A stretch of 37,092 nt of DNA from a virus: IMG/VR virus record IMGVR_UViG_3300028590_000999, positions 1-37,092 of that record. The stretch is one strand, 5' to 3'. Shown here piece after piece: positions 23,779 to 31,993 of this stretch. Under the pieces are notes generated by a model, which was not told where the DNA came from, did no database searches, and worked only from the letters and a program-made list of their open reading frames with translations. The translations under genes were made by a program, and so were the position numbers. Numbering within the stretch: position 1 is the first letter of the stretch; the number at the start of each line of letters is the position of its first letter.

Positions 23779-24462
23779 TTGGCACTGCGCATTTTCGACA
23801 CCGACCCCGACGCCAAACCCCGTCCGCGCAACCCGTTTCTGAACGATGTCGTCGGCAAATTCAAGGGCGGCAAGGTGATTGGCCGTCGCCCCTTGGCACT
23901 CTCGGAATGGCGCGTCGTCTCCGACGATGAGGACGTGGCCGATCGCATCGCCGGTCTGTACGGCGGCGAGGTGGTGACCAACGCCGATGAGGAAGCGCGC
24001 GACCGGTTCGACGTCGAGACCACCACGGCTTCGGTCGGCATCGTGATCGAGCGGGCGGGCGATCTGCGGTCCCGCATGGCCCTGTACGGCAACAACGGCC
24101 CGATCCACGTGTGCGATGGCGCGTACTTCGTGTCCGGGCACCCGGCAGAGGACAAGGTTGGCGCCGAGTGCGGGTGCCCGATGTCGCTGGCCGACCGCAA
24201 GGCCGAGGCCAAGGCGGGGACCGGCCCCAAGCCGGACATCACCCTCAAGTTCCGCCTCGCCGATGAACCGGATCTCGGGTACTTCCTGTTCACCACGGGT
24301 TCGTGGTCGCTGGTCAACGACCTCGGCGAGATCGAGAAGGCCCTTGAGGACGCTCCGGTGACCGCGGAGCTGCGCCTTGAGCTGGTCGAGTACACGACCA
24401 AGAAGGGTAAGGACGTCTCGTACACCCGGCCCGTGATCGACGTGACCGGCAAGCCTGCCTGA
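23779..24462 (+). CDS. Recombination directionality factor candidate (phiC31 gp3-like)
   Basis: 227 residues. TTG 23779 was chosen for the GGAGGATCACCC just upstream and for the family-like N-terminus MALRIFDTDPDAKPRPRNP. Further family-like segments are GRRPLALSEWRVV, GPIHVCDGAYF, ECGCPMSLADRKAEAKAG and a LGYFLFTTGSWSLVNDLG stretch, ending with a YTRPVIDVTG strand. As I recall them, these match the Gp3-like proteins of actinobacterial phages, which bind the serine integrase and switch it to excision. Pairing with the integrase at position 1 supports the call. Homology was not searched, so certainty is moderate. Confidence 0.65.
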   Translation: MALRIFDTDPDAKPRPRNPFLNDVVGKFKGGKVIGRRPLALSEWRVVSDDEDVADRIAGLYGGEVVTNADEEARDRFDVETTTASVGIVIERAGDLRSRMALYGNNGPIHVCDGAYFVSGHPAEDKVGAECGCPMSLADRKAEAKAGTGPKPDITLKFRLADEPDLGYFLFTTGSWSLVNDLGEIEKALEDAPVTAELRLELVEYTTKKGKDVSYTRPVIDVTGKPA

Positions 24463-24471
24463 GCTGACATC

Positions 24472-24504
24472 CCCCGCCGCTGTCCTGTGTGGATGGCGGC
24501 GGGG
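24472..24504 (+). terminator. Hairpin terminator after the RDF gene
   Basis: CCCCGCCGC (24472-24480) pairs with GCGGCGGGG (24496-24504), followed by TCGTTGTCGT. The T-tract is weak. Confidence 0.5.
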
Positions 24505-24532
24505 TCGTTGTCGTGATCGGAGGAACGACGGA

Positions 24533-24634
24533 TTGAATCCGCGTGATCAGTTGTACGTGATCTTGGCGTTCGCGGCGGTGTTGGCCGTTCTGGCTTACGG
24601 CCTGGTGGTCTTTCTCGCGGCGGTGTACGGGTGA
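24533..24634 (+). CDS. Small membrane protein
   Basis: 33 residues from a TTG at 24533, with GGAGGA 8 bases upstream. After NPRDQLY, the rest is one hydrophobic segment (VILAFAAVLAVLAYGLVVFL) ending in AAVYG. Its stop overlaps the methyltransferase start (GTGA), which implies translational coupling. No family was recognised; it could be a small single-span membrane protein of any kind. Confidence 0.55.
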   Translation: MNPRDQLYVILAFAAVLAVLAYGLVVFLAAVYG

Positions 24635-25635
24635 CCGCCCGGCTTGGTTCCCTGTGTTCCGGTTACGGCGGTTTGGACATGGCCGTTGCCGAGGTGCTGG
24701 ACGTGGAACAGCGCTGGTTCGCCGATGTCGAGCCCGCCGCAATCGCCACGCACGCGCACCACTGGCCGGGTCTGGTCAACCTCGGCGACATCACCACGGC
24801 CGCGTGGTCGTCCGCCGAACCAGTCGACATCATGACCGCAGGCTACCCGTGTCAGCCGTTTTCTCTTGCAGGGCAACGAATGGGGGCCGACGATTCACGT
24901 CACCTGTGGCCGCACGTCGCTGCGGCCGTTCGCCATCTACGACCCGGACTCGTCATCCTGGAAAACGTCGCGGGCCACCGGTCCAAAGGGTTCGGCGCCG
25001 TTCTCGCGGACTTGGCCGCGTTGGGGTATCGCACAGCGTGGGGAAGCGTTCGAGCTTCCGACGTCGGCGCTCCCCACGCACGCGAACGTGTATTCGTCGC
25101 TGCTACCGACGCCCGACACGGGTGTGTCCCCGAATGGGCACGGTGTGCGCGGGGGAAGGTGGGGCAACGGCAGGCAGTCGGGGAAGACGTTGCACGCTGC
25201 GGCCAAGTACCTAGCGGCGGACTGACCCTGTTGCCGACCCCGGCCGCCCGCGACTACCGGTCCGGCCGGTCGCACCTGATCGGGCAGAACGCTCGCCCGT
25301 TGAACGAAATTGCCGTGATGCGGCTGACCGGCGACGGTGACCCATGGCGGGAGTTCGGCCCCGCCGTGCGGCACTGGGAACGCCTGAGCGGACGTCTGGC
25401 ACCCGCCCCGGCAGTACAGGGCGCGCGGGGTGCGCGGGTGCTGAATCCGGCGCTGCCCGAGTGGATGATGGGGCTGCCCTTGGGGTTCGTGACCGCGGTT
25501 CCCGGCCTGACCCGCACTGATCAAATCAAGTTGCTCGGCAACGGCGTGTGTCCGCCCCAAGGCGCTTGGGCTGTGCGCGCGTTGCTGTCGATCCTGGTCC
25601 CGAGGAGGTGCCCGAGTTGCACATTGACGCATTGA
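24631..25635 (+). CDS. C5 cytosine DNA methyltransferase
   Basis: 334 residues, GTG 24631 overlapping the upstream stop. Motif I is GSLCSGYGGLD (6-16), motif IV is GYPCQPFS with catalytic C74, motif VI is ENV (111-113) and motif VIII is RERVF (151-155). The C-terminus has EWMMGLPLGF and LLGNGVCPPQ (301 onward), fitting motifs IX-X. It would methylate cytosine in phage DNA, most likely for protection from host restriction. No restriction enzyme is nearby. Between about residues 160 and 200 the sequence is unlike the family, while another frame there looks conserved (see 24866-25225). Confidence 0.88.
   Translation: MTARLGSLCSGYGGLDMAVAEVLDVEQRWFADVEPAAIATHAHHWPGLVNLGDITTAAWSSAEPVDIMTAGYPCQPFSLAGQRMGADDSRHLWPHVAAAVRHLRPGLVILENVAGHRSKGFGAVLADLAALGYRTAWGSVRASDVGAPHARERVFVAATDARHGCVPEWARCARGKVGQRQAVGEDVARCGQVPSGGLTLLPTPAARDYRSGRSHLIGQNARPLNEIAVMRLTGDGDPWREFGPAVRHWERLSGRLAPAPAVQGARGARVLNPALPEWMMGLPLGFVTAVPGLTRTDQIKLLGNGVCPPQGAWAVRALLSILVPRRCPSCTLTH
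24866..25225 (+). CDS. Alternate-frame open reading frame inside the methyltransferase gene
   Basis: 119 codons in the next frame, fully inside the methyltransferase gene. The translation has a pattern I recall from a phage protein family of unknown role: DPDSSSWKTS, then FSRTWPRWG, then ELPTSALPTH and SSLLPTPDT. In the same family a LLPTPAARDYR segment usually follows; here that segment lies in the methyltransferase frame just past the stop. No good ribosome-binding site is seen, and the first possible start is TTG. It may be an overprinted gene, a frameshifted remnant, or coincidence. Confidence 0.3.
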   Translation: MQGNEWGPTIHVTCGRTSLRPFAIYDPDSSSWKTSRATGPKGSAPFSRTWPRWGIAQRGEAFELPTSALPTHANVYSSLLPTPDTGVSPNGHGVRGGRWGNGRQSGKTLHAAAKYLAAD

Positions 25636-28037
25636 TTGCCCGGCTCGGCGGCGGCCCGGTCATCGACGAGCGCGGCGGGGTGCTGGTCGGTTGCCCCGCG
25701 CACAACGACGGCAAGCCGTCCCTGTTCGTCTCGCTCAAGCCGGACGGCCGGGCGCTGCTCTACTGCCGGGCCGGGTGCGCCACGCCGGACGTGCTCACCG
25801 CCGCGAACCTGACCGAGGCCGAGCTGTTCGGCGTCACCGGGACACCAACGTTGTCCTCGGCCCCGGTCGCCGAGCTGAGCCCCGGGGACCTCGCGGCCCT
25901 CGGCCTGTACGTGCGCGCGGCGGCCGAGCGGTTCGCCGGATCTCGGGCAGCGGTCTATGCGGCCGAGCGGTTCGGCGTCACCGAGGACGTGGGCCGGGCG
26001 CTTCACCTCGGCGATGATGACGGGACCGTGGATGTCGGCAAGGCCCGCGACTTCCGCACGTCGGGCTATCTGGCGCATCCCCGGTTGGTGGTGCCGTTCC
26101 TGGACACGGCGGGCCGCCCGCACGGCTTGCAGGGCCGCGACCTCGGCAACGGGTGTCCGGCCCGGTGGCTGACGCTGGCCAATCCCGAGGGTTCACGGTG
26201 GGGTGCGACCGCTGTCATGCGGACGGCGGACAGCTTCACCACGGTCATCGTGACCGAGGGGCCGGGCGATGGGCTGACCGTGGTTGCGGCCGGGTACACG
26301 GCGGTTGTCGTGCGTGGGTCCGGTCTCGCGCGGGCCGAGCGGACGGCGGCCGAGATCGCCGAGTTGGTGGCGCAGACGGGCGGGGACGTCGTCCTTGCCG
26401 GGGACAACGACGTGTCCGGCCGGGCGTTCAACGCGGCGCTCGGCGCGAACCTCGCGGCCCTCGGCGTGACCGCGCGGGTGCTGGTGATCCCGCCCGATGC
26501 CGAGGACGTGGCCGACTGGCGCAAGCGGGCCGGGGACCTGTTCGCAGCGGCGTTGCACCGCGCCGTTCGGGATTCCCCGGCATGGGTTCCCGCGGTCGCA
26601 CCGACCGACCCGGACGCACCTGCCGAGCCGCCCCGACCCAAGGTCAAGGCCACGGCCGGGACGGACATCGAGAACGCCCGGTTGGCGTTGACGATCGTCG
26701 GGGAGGACACCGCGCACGTGGACGGGGTCGGGTTCCTGACGTGGGACGGCCGGGTGTGGCGCGTGCTGTCTCCGACCCAGGAACGCGCCATCGGCCACCG
26801 GGTTGCCGACGCGATGGCACGGGAGCTGGCCGAGTTGCCGCGCGGGGACAAGGACGGTTCCCGGGAGGAACAGCGGCAGGCCGAGGCGTACACCGAGGCG
26901 GTCAAGCGGACGCGGCGGATGCACATGGACGCCGGGATTCGCGCCGCGTTGGAACATCTGCGGACGATCACCGGGGCCGAGGTGGATGCGTTCGACGTCC
27001 GGCACGACCTGTTGACGTTCCGCAACGGCACGGTCGATCTCCGCACGGGCATCCTCGGGGAGCACCGACGCGGGGACCGGCTGACTCGGTACGTGGACCT
27101 GGACTACGACCCGGACGCGCGGTGTCCGCGTTGGGAACGGTTCCTCGCCGAGGTGTTCCCGCACGACCCGGACATGCCCGCGTTCATGGCCCGGCTGATC
27201 GGCTACGGCATCACGGGCGAGACCAGAGAACACGTCTTCGCACTGTTCTACGGCCACGGGAGCAACGGCAAGTCCGTGCTGTTGAACACGCTCGGCGAGG
27301 TGTTCAAGGGGATCACCGGGCACATGAGTCAGGCCGCGATTGCACAGGCCCGAACGTTCGACCCGGGCGCGGCCAACCCGGCTCTCGCGGCGCTGCGGGG
27401 TGTGCGCCTGGCGGTCCTGTCCGAGCTGTCTGACGGGTTGCGCCTCAATGAGGCCCTGTTGAAACAGCTCACGGCGGGCGATCCGGTGGTGGCCCGCGAA
27501 CTCTACAAGGGACAGTTCACGTTCTCCCCGACCGCGCTCATGCTCATGGCCACCAACTACAAACCCGACGTCCGTGGGCAGGATGACGGATTCTGGCGGC
27601 GGACCCGGCTGGTTCCGTTCATTCGTGAGTTCAGCGGCGCGGACAAGGACCCGAGACTCCCCGGGGTGTTGCTCGGCGAGGCCACTGGTATTGCCGCTTG
27701 GGCGGTCCGAGGGGCAGTCGAGTGGTACGCGGAAGGGCTGCGGGAACCGGACTCGGTCCGCGCGGCGGTGGACGAGTACAGGCGGTCCTCGGACATCCTT
27801 GACGGCTTCCTGCCGGGCGTCCTGGTCCGCGATCCGGGCGCGCGGATGACACTTGAGGACGCGTTCCGTTCCTATGAGGACTGGGCAGACGTCGAACTCG
27901 GCGGCACGACCAAGCCGTGGGGCAAGATCACGTTCCGCAAGCAACTGGAGAACCGCAAGATCAGCGCGGTTCGGACCAAGGCGGGCATGGTGTTGCGCGG
28001 GCTGCGCAAGGCCACCGCGGACGACCTAGCGAACTAG
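25617..28037 (+). CDS. Primase-helicase fusion (zinc finger, TOPRIM, D5/P4-type helicase)
   Basis: 806 residues. TTG 25617 has AGGAGG 8 bases upstream; a GTG at 25608 is too close to that site. The N-terminal zinc finger is C26-x2-H29 with C50-x3-C54. A TOPRIM-like region follows (TVIVTEGPGDGL, then VVLAGDNDVSGR). A helical linker leads to a superfamily 3-type helicase with Walker A GHGSNGKS at 546-553, a VLSELSDG segment and a DDGFWRRTRLVPF arginine-finger-like stretch. It would prime and unwind at the phage origin. It overlaps the methyltransferase end. A terminator follows. Confidence 0.92.
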   Translation: MHIDALIARLGGGPVIDERGGVLVGCPAHNDGKPSLFVSLKPDGRALLYCRAGCATPDVLTAANLTEAELFGVTGTPTLSSAPVAELSPGDLAALGLYVRAAAERFAGSRAAVYAAERFGVTEDVGRALHLGDDDGTVDVGKARDFRTSGYLAHPRLVVPFLDTAGRPHGLQGRDLGNGCPARWLTLANPEGSRWGATAVMRTADSFTTVIVTEGPGDGLTVVAAGYTAVVVRGSGLARAERTAAEIAELVAQTGGDVVLAGDNDVSGRAFNAALGANLAALGVTARVLVIPPDAEDVADWRKRAGDLFAAALHRAVRDSPAWVPAVAPTDPDAPAEPPRPKVKATAGTDIENARLALTIVGEDTAHVDGVGFLTWDGRVWRVLSPTQERAIGHRVADAMARELAELPRGDKDGSREEQRQAEAYTEAVKRTRRMHMDAGIRAALEHLRTITGAEVDAFDVRHDLLTFRNGTVDLRTGILGEHRRGDRLTRYVDLDYDPDARCPRWERFLAEVFPHDPDMPAFMARLIGYGITGETREHVFALFYGHGSNGKSVLLNTLGEVFKGITGHMSQAAIAQARTFDPGAANPALAALRGVRLAVLSELSDGLRLNEALLKQLTAGDPVVARELYKGQFTFSPTALMLMATNYKPDVRGQDDGFWRRTRLVPFIREFSGADKDPRLPGVLLGEATGIAAWAVRGAVEWYAEGLREPDSVRAAVDEYRRSSDILDGFLPGVLVRDPGARMTLEDAFRSYEDWADVELGGTTKPWGKITFRKQLENRKISAVRTKAGMVLRGLRKATADDLAN

Positions 28038-28049
28038 CGCAAGACACAA

Positions 28050-28083
28050 GGCCGTACCGGGACAGCCCGGTACGGCCTCTTTG
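28050..28083 (+). terminator. Intrinsic terminator
   Basis: GGCCGTACCGGG (28050-28061) and its perfect complement (28066-28077) form a 12-bp stem with an ACAG loop, followed by TCTTTG. The upstream helicase transcript should end here, so the polymerase needs a promoter or read-through. Confidence 0.85.
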
Positions 28084-28113
28084 TGCTGCCCGACAACGGA
28101 AAGAGGTGGATGG

Positions 28114-29982
28114 GTGCGGCAGATGTTCCACCGCGTCGCGGGCGAACGCGTCACGGTCAACATCGTTCAGACCGCCGAGGATCTGGCCGAGTTCCGCGAG
28201 TGGATGCGGGAGCAAGGCAACCGGGTCGTCGCGTTCGACACCGAGGCGACGGGCCTTGATTGGTACTCCGACGCGTTCCGGCTGCGCGTTGCCCAGTTCG
28301 GCAACAGGGACACCGCCTACGTGATCCCCGTGGACACCGAGGGCCAAGACCTACGGCAGGCCAACCGCGCCCGCTCGGCGACCCGGTGGGCCTTGCAGTC
28401 ACATCCTGCGTTCACCGTGCACAACGCCACTTATGACGCGCTGGTGGTCAACCGGCATCTCAACGTCGGGTTGACCGATCTGTGGATGCGGACCACGGAC
28501 ACGACGGTGTTGGTCCACCTGTGCGACCCGCGCGGCCCCGAGGACGGCGGCACCGGGCAGGGCCTCAAGGCGAACAGCACGCGGTACGTGGACCCCGAGG
28601 CGGCCGACACGGCGGCGGGCCTGTACGCGGCGTTCCGCGAGATCGGGCACACCAAGGCCACCGGATGGGCCGCGATCCCGCTGGATCACCCGTTGTATCT
28701 GCTATACGCGGGCCTGGACGTCATCTACGCGTCGCGCCTGTATGAGGTCTTGGCGGCCGAGGTAGCCGAGCGCGGGTTCACGCGGTTGGCCGAGTTCGAG
28801 CGGGCCGTTGCCCTGGTGTGCGCCAAGATGCAACGCAAGGGGATGCGGGTCGATCCCGAGTACCTGGACCAGTTGCGGGCCGAGCTGGTGACGGACGCCC
28901 TGTATTGGACGGGGCAGGCCGCGATGTTCGGCGTCGGCTCGGTCAACGCTCCGGCACAGGTGTCGGCCGCGTTGCTCGGCATGGGCGAGGAACTGACCGA
29001 GACCACCGACAGCGGCGCGCTGAAGGTGGACAAGGAAGTCCTCATGCCGCTTGCGGACCTGGATCGGGACTGGGAACGCATCGGCGCCCGCGATCCGAAC
29101 CCGCTTGCGGCGGCGGTTCTGCGGGCCAAGCGCGCGGGCAAATGGCAGACGTCCTATGTGGACGCAATGATCAGAGGGCAGGACTCGGCGGGGTTCATCC
29201 ACCCGAGTATCGCCGCGCTCAAGGCCCGGACCGCGCGAATGTCGATCTCCGGGCCACCGCTGCAACAGCTTCCGTCCAAGGAATGGCGCATCCGGCGCGC
29301 GATGGTGGCCGATCACCTCGGATGGGTTGTCGGGTCGGTCGACTACCAGGCCGTGGAGATGCGCGTCATTGCCGCGCTGTCCAAGGACCCGGTCATGATC
29401 GCGGCAATCCTGGCGGGCCACGACTTGCACGGCTACACGGCGGAACTGGTCTACGGCCCGGACTTCACCAAGCGACAGCGCAACCTGATGAAAGGCGTCG
29501 GGTTCGGCAAGTTGTTCGGCGGCGGCCCGACCACTCTCGCCCGGCAGACCGGCGCACCGATCGCTCAGGTTCGGCACGCGATCAAGCAGTACGACCGGGT
29601 GTACCGGGGCATCGTCCGGTTCTCGCGTCGCCTTGAGGAACGCGCGCAGTACGGGCGCAAGGAAGTGACCACTCCCTCGGGCCGCGTGATCCCCCTGGAC
29701 CGTAGGCGGCTGTACGCGGCCACGAACTATGTCGTTCAGTCCACGGCGCGGGATGTCCTCGCCGAGTCGCTGCTACGGCTGGATGAGGCGGGGCTGACCG
29801 AGTTCCTGCGGCTGCCCGTGCATGACGAGGTGGTGTTCACCGCGCCCAAGGCAGACGCCGAGGACGTGGGCCGCGAGGTGGCGCGACTGATGGCGGTTGA
29901 CGACTTCTTCGGCGTTCCGCTGGCCACCGATCTTGAGGTTGGCGGCTGGTCTTGGGGATCGCTCTACGGCGCTGCGGCATAA
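28114..29982 (+). CDS. Family A DNA polymerase with 3'-5' exonuclease domain
   Basis: 622 residues if GTG 28114 is used, behind AAGAGGTGG; ATG 28123 is an alternative. The exonuclease motif I is FDTEATGL with D42 and E44. The polymerase palm has motif A SVDYQAVEMR (D410), a motif B region RNLMKGVGFGKLFGG and motif C LPVHDEVVF with H570-D571-E572. It replicates phage DNA. The order exonuclease then polymerase is standard for this family. No 5' nuclease domain is present. A short zinc-protein gene follows 15 bases downstream. Confidence 0.93.
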   Translation: MRQMFHRVAGERVTVNIVQTAEDLAEFREWMREQGNRVVAFDTEATGLDWYSDAFRLRVAQFGNRDTAYVIPVDTEGQDLRQANRARSATRWALQSHPAFTVHNATYDALVVNRHLNVGLTDLWMRTTDTTVLVHLCDPRGPEDGGTGQGLKANSTRYVDPEAADTAAGLYAAFREIGHTKATGWAAIPLDHPLYLLYAGLDVIYASRLYEVLAAEVAERGFTRLAEFERAVALVCAKMQRKGMRVDPEYLDQLRAELVTDALYWTGQAAMFGVGSVNAPAQVSAALLGMGEELTETTDSGALKVDKEVLMPLADLDRDWERIGARDPNPLAAAVLRAKRAGKWQTSYVDAMIRGQDSAGFIHPSIAALKARTARMSISGPPLQQLPSKEWRIRRAMVADHLGWVVGSVDYQAVEMRVIAALSKDPVMIAAILAGHDLHGYTAELVYGPDFTKRQRNLMKGVGFGKLFGGGPTTLARQTGAPIAQVRHAIKQYDRVYRGIVRFSRRLEERAQYGRKEVTTPSGRVIPLDRRRLYAATNYVVQSTARDVLAESLLRLDEAGLTEFLRLPVHDEVVFTAPKADAEDVGREVARLMAVDDFFGVPLATDLEVGGWSWGSLYGAAA

Positions 29983-29997
29983 GGAAAGGGGACACAG

Positions 29998-30210
29998 ATG
30001 GCATGGGTCGAGATGGTGCACGACTGTCCGACGCCGAGCACGGAGGAGATACGGCGGGCCGAGGCACACAAGGGCTCGGTGTGGGAGTGCGACAACTGCC
30101 GCACACGGTGGCGCCTGCGTCAGGTCCGCGACCACGGCGCGTGGATGGCCGAACCGCGGTGGGACCGCGCGATCCCTGGACCGCGGACGGGGGCCGCCGA
30201 TGCGCTGTAG
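29998..30210 (+). CDS. Small CxxC zinc-ribbon-like protein
   Basis: 70 residues, ATG 29998, with AAGGAAAGGGG upstream, 15 bases after the polymerase. It has a single C-x2-C pair (WECDNCRTRWRLRQV) and an acidic N-terminus with EEIRRAE. No family was recognised. Overlaps the start of the following HNH gene by 11 bases, so the two are probably co-translated. Confidence 0.6.
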   Translation: MAWVEMVHDCPTPSTEEIRRAEAHKGSVWECDNCRTRWRLRQVRDHGAWMAEPRWDRAIPGPRTGAADAL

Positions 30211-30868
30211 CCGATGCGGCACGACCACCGGGGTCCGGCCCTACATCGTTCAGTGGCCGCGCAAGGCGTTTCTCTGCCGGACGCACGCGGCGGCCCACTT
30301 CAAGGCCACTCGGCGGGATGCCTTGGCCCGGACGCGCGCGCAGTACGGAGACCTGGCGGCGCGAGAGGACCAGGCGCACGCGCATCACATCGCGTTGCGG
30401 GCAGACACGATCGGGCGGTTGGCCATCGCTGATGTTGGTGTGCGCACCACAACCGGGCGTCTCTTGGACGTACTTGCCCGGACGTCACGTCGCTACTTCG
30501 CCGAGTGGGACGACCAAGCCCACCGGGCGTTCGGCTCTGCGCGGGAACGGTCTCGGGCAGCCGGGCACAAGATCCGGGCTGCCGATCGGCACGCGCACGC
30601 CATACCGGTGGACACTCCGTGGCTGCGACGCGTCTACCGGGACCGGTGCATCTACTGCGGTGACCGTGTGGCCCACATTGATCACGTGTGGCCGCTGGTC
30701 GCTGGCGGGGACGACGCGCCGTGGAACCTCGCGCCGAGCTGCGCGCGGTGCAACCTGAGCAAGGGCGGCAAGTCACTGGCCGAGTGGTGGCCGGGTCACT
30801 GGGCTGCACTGAATGAGATTGAGCGTGTGCGCGCGGGTGCGCTCTGGGACTCGCTGCTGACCGGATGA
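30200..30868 (+). CDS. HNH endonuclease with N-terminal CxxC
   Basis: 222 residues, ATG 30200, overlapping the previous gene. The N-terminus has MRCSRCGTT. A long charged helical region follows (ARTRAQYGDLAARE). The HNH core is near the C-terminus: RCIYCGDRVAHIDHVWPLVA, then APSCARCNLSKGGK, giving two CxxC zinc pairs and the histidine catalytic region. Such phage HNH enzymes may act in recombination or as mobile elements. A family A palindrome (30433-30452) lies inside. Overlaps the next gene by four bases (ATGA). Confidence 0.85.
   Translation: MRCSRCGTTTGVRPYIVQWPRKAFLCRTHAAAHFKATRRDALARTRAQYGDLAAREDQAHAHHIALRADTIGRLAIADVGVRTTTGRLLDVLARTSRRYFAEWDDQAHRAFGSARERSRAAGHKIRAADRHAHAIPVDTPWLRRVYRDRCIYCGDRVAHIDHVWPLVAGGDDAPWNLAPSCARCNLSKGGKSLAEWWPGHWAALNEIERVRAGALWDSLLTG
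30433..30452. promoter_or_regulatory. Family A palindrome inside the HNH gene (A6)
   Basis: TGTTGGTG-TGCG-CACCACAA, 4-base spacer, one left-arm mismatch. Like the copy at 17944 it is intragenic. Confidence 0.4.
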
Positions 30869-31335
30869 GGCGCTGCGGCAAGTGCGGCGACGAGCTGCGG
30901 GTGGCCGAGTTCCACCGCGACCACTCCCGGCCGGACGGGTTGCACCCCTACTGCAAGGCGTGTCGCGCGGGCTACCACCTCGCCAACCGTGACCAGGCTT
31001 TAGCGCGGATGGCTCGCCGAGCCGTCCTCAACCGCGAGTCCGAGCGCGACCGGCGACTACGCGCGCGATACGGAGTGTCGGCCGCCGAGGTGGACCAGAT
31101 GCGCCGCGCACAGGGATATCGGTGCGCCATCTGCGGCCAACACGAGGACCAGCTACCGCGTGGACTGTTTGTCGACCACGACCACGGGACCGGCTTGGTG
31201 CGGGGCCTGCTGTGCCATTCGTGCAACGCCGGAATCGGCCTGTTCGAGGACAGCCCGACCAAGCTGTGGGCTGCCATTCAATACCTGCACATGGCCGATG
31301 AATTGTTGGCCATAGCACACGACGAATACCGATAG
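30865..31335 (+). CDS. Endonuclease VII-like nuclease
   Basis: 156 residues, ATG 30865, overlapping the previous stop (ATGA). The N-terminus has CGKCGDELRVAEFHRD and CKACR, a zinc knuckle. The core has YRCAICGQHE, FVDHDHGTGLVRGLLC and NAGIGLFEDSP, matching the recombination endonuclease VII family, which cuts branched DNA. It would resolve junctions before packaging. It lies beside the polymerase group, as is usual. The gene ends 14 bases before the next start. Confidence 0.88.
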   Translation: MRRCGKCGDELRVAEFHRDHSRPDGLHPYCKACRAGYHLANRDQALARMARRAVLNRESERDRRLRARYGVSAAEVDQMRRAQGYRCAICGQHEDQLPRGLFVDHDHGTGLVRGLLCHSCNAGIGLFEDSPTKLWAAIQYLHMADELLAIAHDEYR

Positions 31336-31349
31336 GGAGGAATTGAGAT

Positions 31350-31739
31350 ATGGGTATGCGTTCTCAGGATTTCGCCACGGTCGCGGCGCGGTTGCGGCAG
31401 GCGGCCGACGCGTTCGGTCGATGGGCGCCGGTCGCGGACGCGGTGGCGACCGAGAAGCCGGGGCACGTCCCGCCTGTGATCACCAACGGGGCGCCGCGTC
31501 CGACCGAGGCCGTGGTGTTCGCGCGGATCGACTCGGGCGTGGCCGATGAGCTGGACCTTGCACGTAGCGCCGCGATTCAGGCGGTCCTCAACGCCGAGCT
31601 TGCGTCGTCGGCCGTCCGTTCGGCGGAGCGCGCCTACAGCGGGGTTCATCCAGACACCGTGGACACAACACAACCGACAACCCGCTGTGAAATGAGTCAC
31701 CCCCTGACTGCGGTTACGCACACCCCTACTGGTGCGTAG
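31350..31739 (+). CDS. Hypothetical protein
   Basis: 129 residues, ATG 31350, with AGGGAGGAA upstream. It has a helical, Ala-rich N-terminus (FATVAARLRQAADAFGRWA), a VARIDSGVADELDLARS-like centre and a Thr-rich C-terminus (TVDTTQPTTRCEMSH). No domain and no membrane segment were recognised. It may be the last gene of the replication block, because a noncoding, AT-richer regulatory gap follows. Confidence 0.6.
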   Translation: MGMRSQDFATVAARLRQAADAFGRWAPVADAVATEKPGHVPPVITNGAPRPTEAVVFARIDSGVADELDLARSAAIQAVLNAELASSAVRSAERAYSGVHPDTVDTTQPTTRCEMSHPLTAVTHTPTGA

Positions 31740-31993
31740 GCCGTCATTTACCCCGCCCTTCGCCCGGTTGTTGATCTTGGTTTCGGCGGGTGTTGGCGGT
31801 GACGTGGCGATCCATTGCCGGAGGGCGCGTTACGGGCCGCAAAGGTCCGTTATCAAACCGAGATACACGAATGGCCTAGCAGCGAGATCGCTGCGGATAG
31901 GTGCACGCATACGCATGATCACTTGCGTATGTTCGAGGTTGGCGACACGTCTGCTCGAACATACGTTCTAACGGAGGATGGTGCTTACTTTCT
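31740..31993 (+). other. Regulatory gap before the sigma-like gene, with nested inverted repeats
   Basis: This gap is less GC-rich than its flanks. GCAGCGA/TCGCTGC form a dyad (31879-31894). CATACGCA (31908-31915) is complementary to 31924-31931. CGTATGTTCGAG (31926-31937) is complementary to 31954-31965. The last two share 31926-31931, so they cannot form together. A possible 60-codon frame (31815-31997, TTG start) would overlap the next gene by GTGA, but it lacks a ribosome-binding site and has AT-rich third positions. Confidence 0.6.
31939..31967 (+). promoter_or_regulatory. Candidate promoter of the sigma-like gene
   Basis: TTGGCG (31939-31944) and TACGTT (31962-31967) are 17 bases apart. 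The right arm of the 12-bp inverted repeat overlaps the -10 box and the left arm lies just before the -35 box, so a repressor binding the repeat would block it. GGAGG (31974-31978) follows at about the predicted start of transcription. Confidence 0.4.

Noticed and set aside
24631-25635. Restriction-modification system
   Set aside because: Only a methyltransferase is present. The nearby nucleases are exonuclease, HNH and endonuclease VII types that belong to phage replication.
26193-27944. Long leftward frame opposite the primase-helicase
   Set aside because: Same reason: it is rich in Arg, Gly and Pro, and the sense strand carries clear TOPRIM and Walker A motifs.
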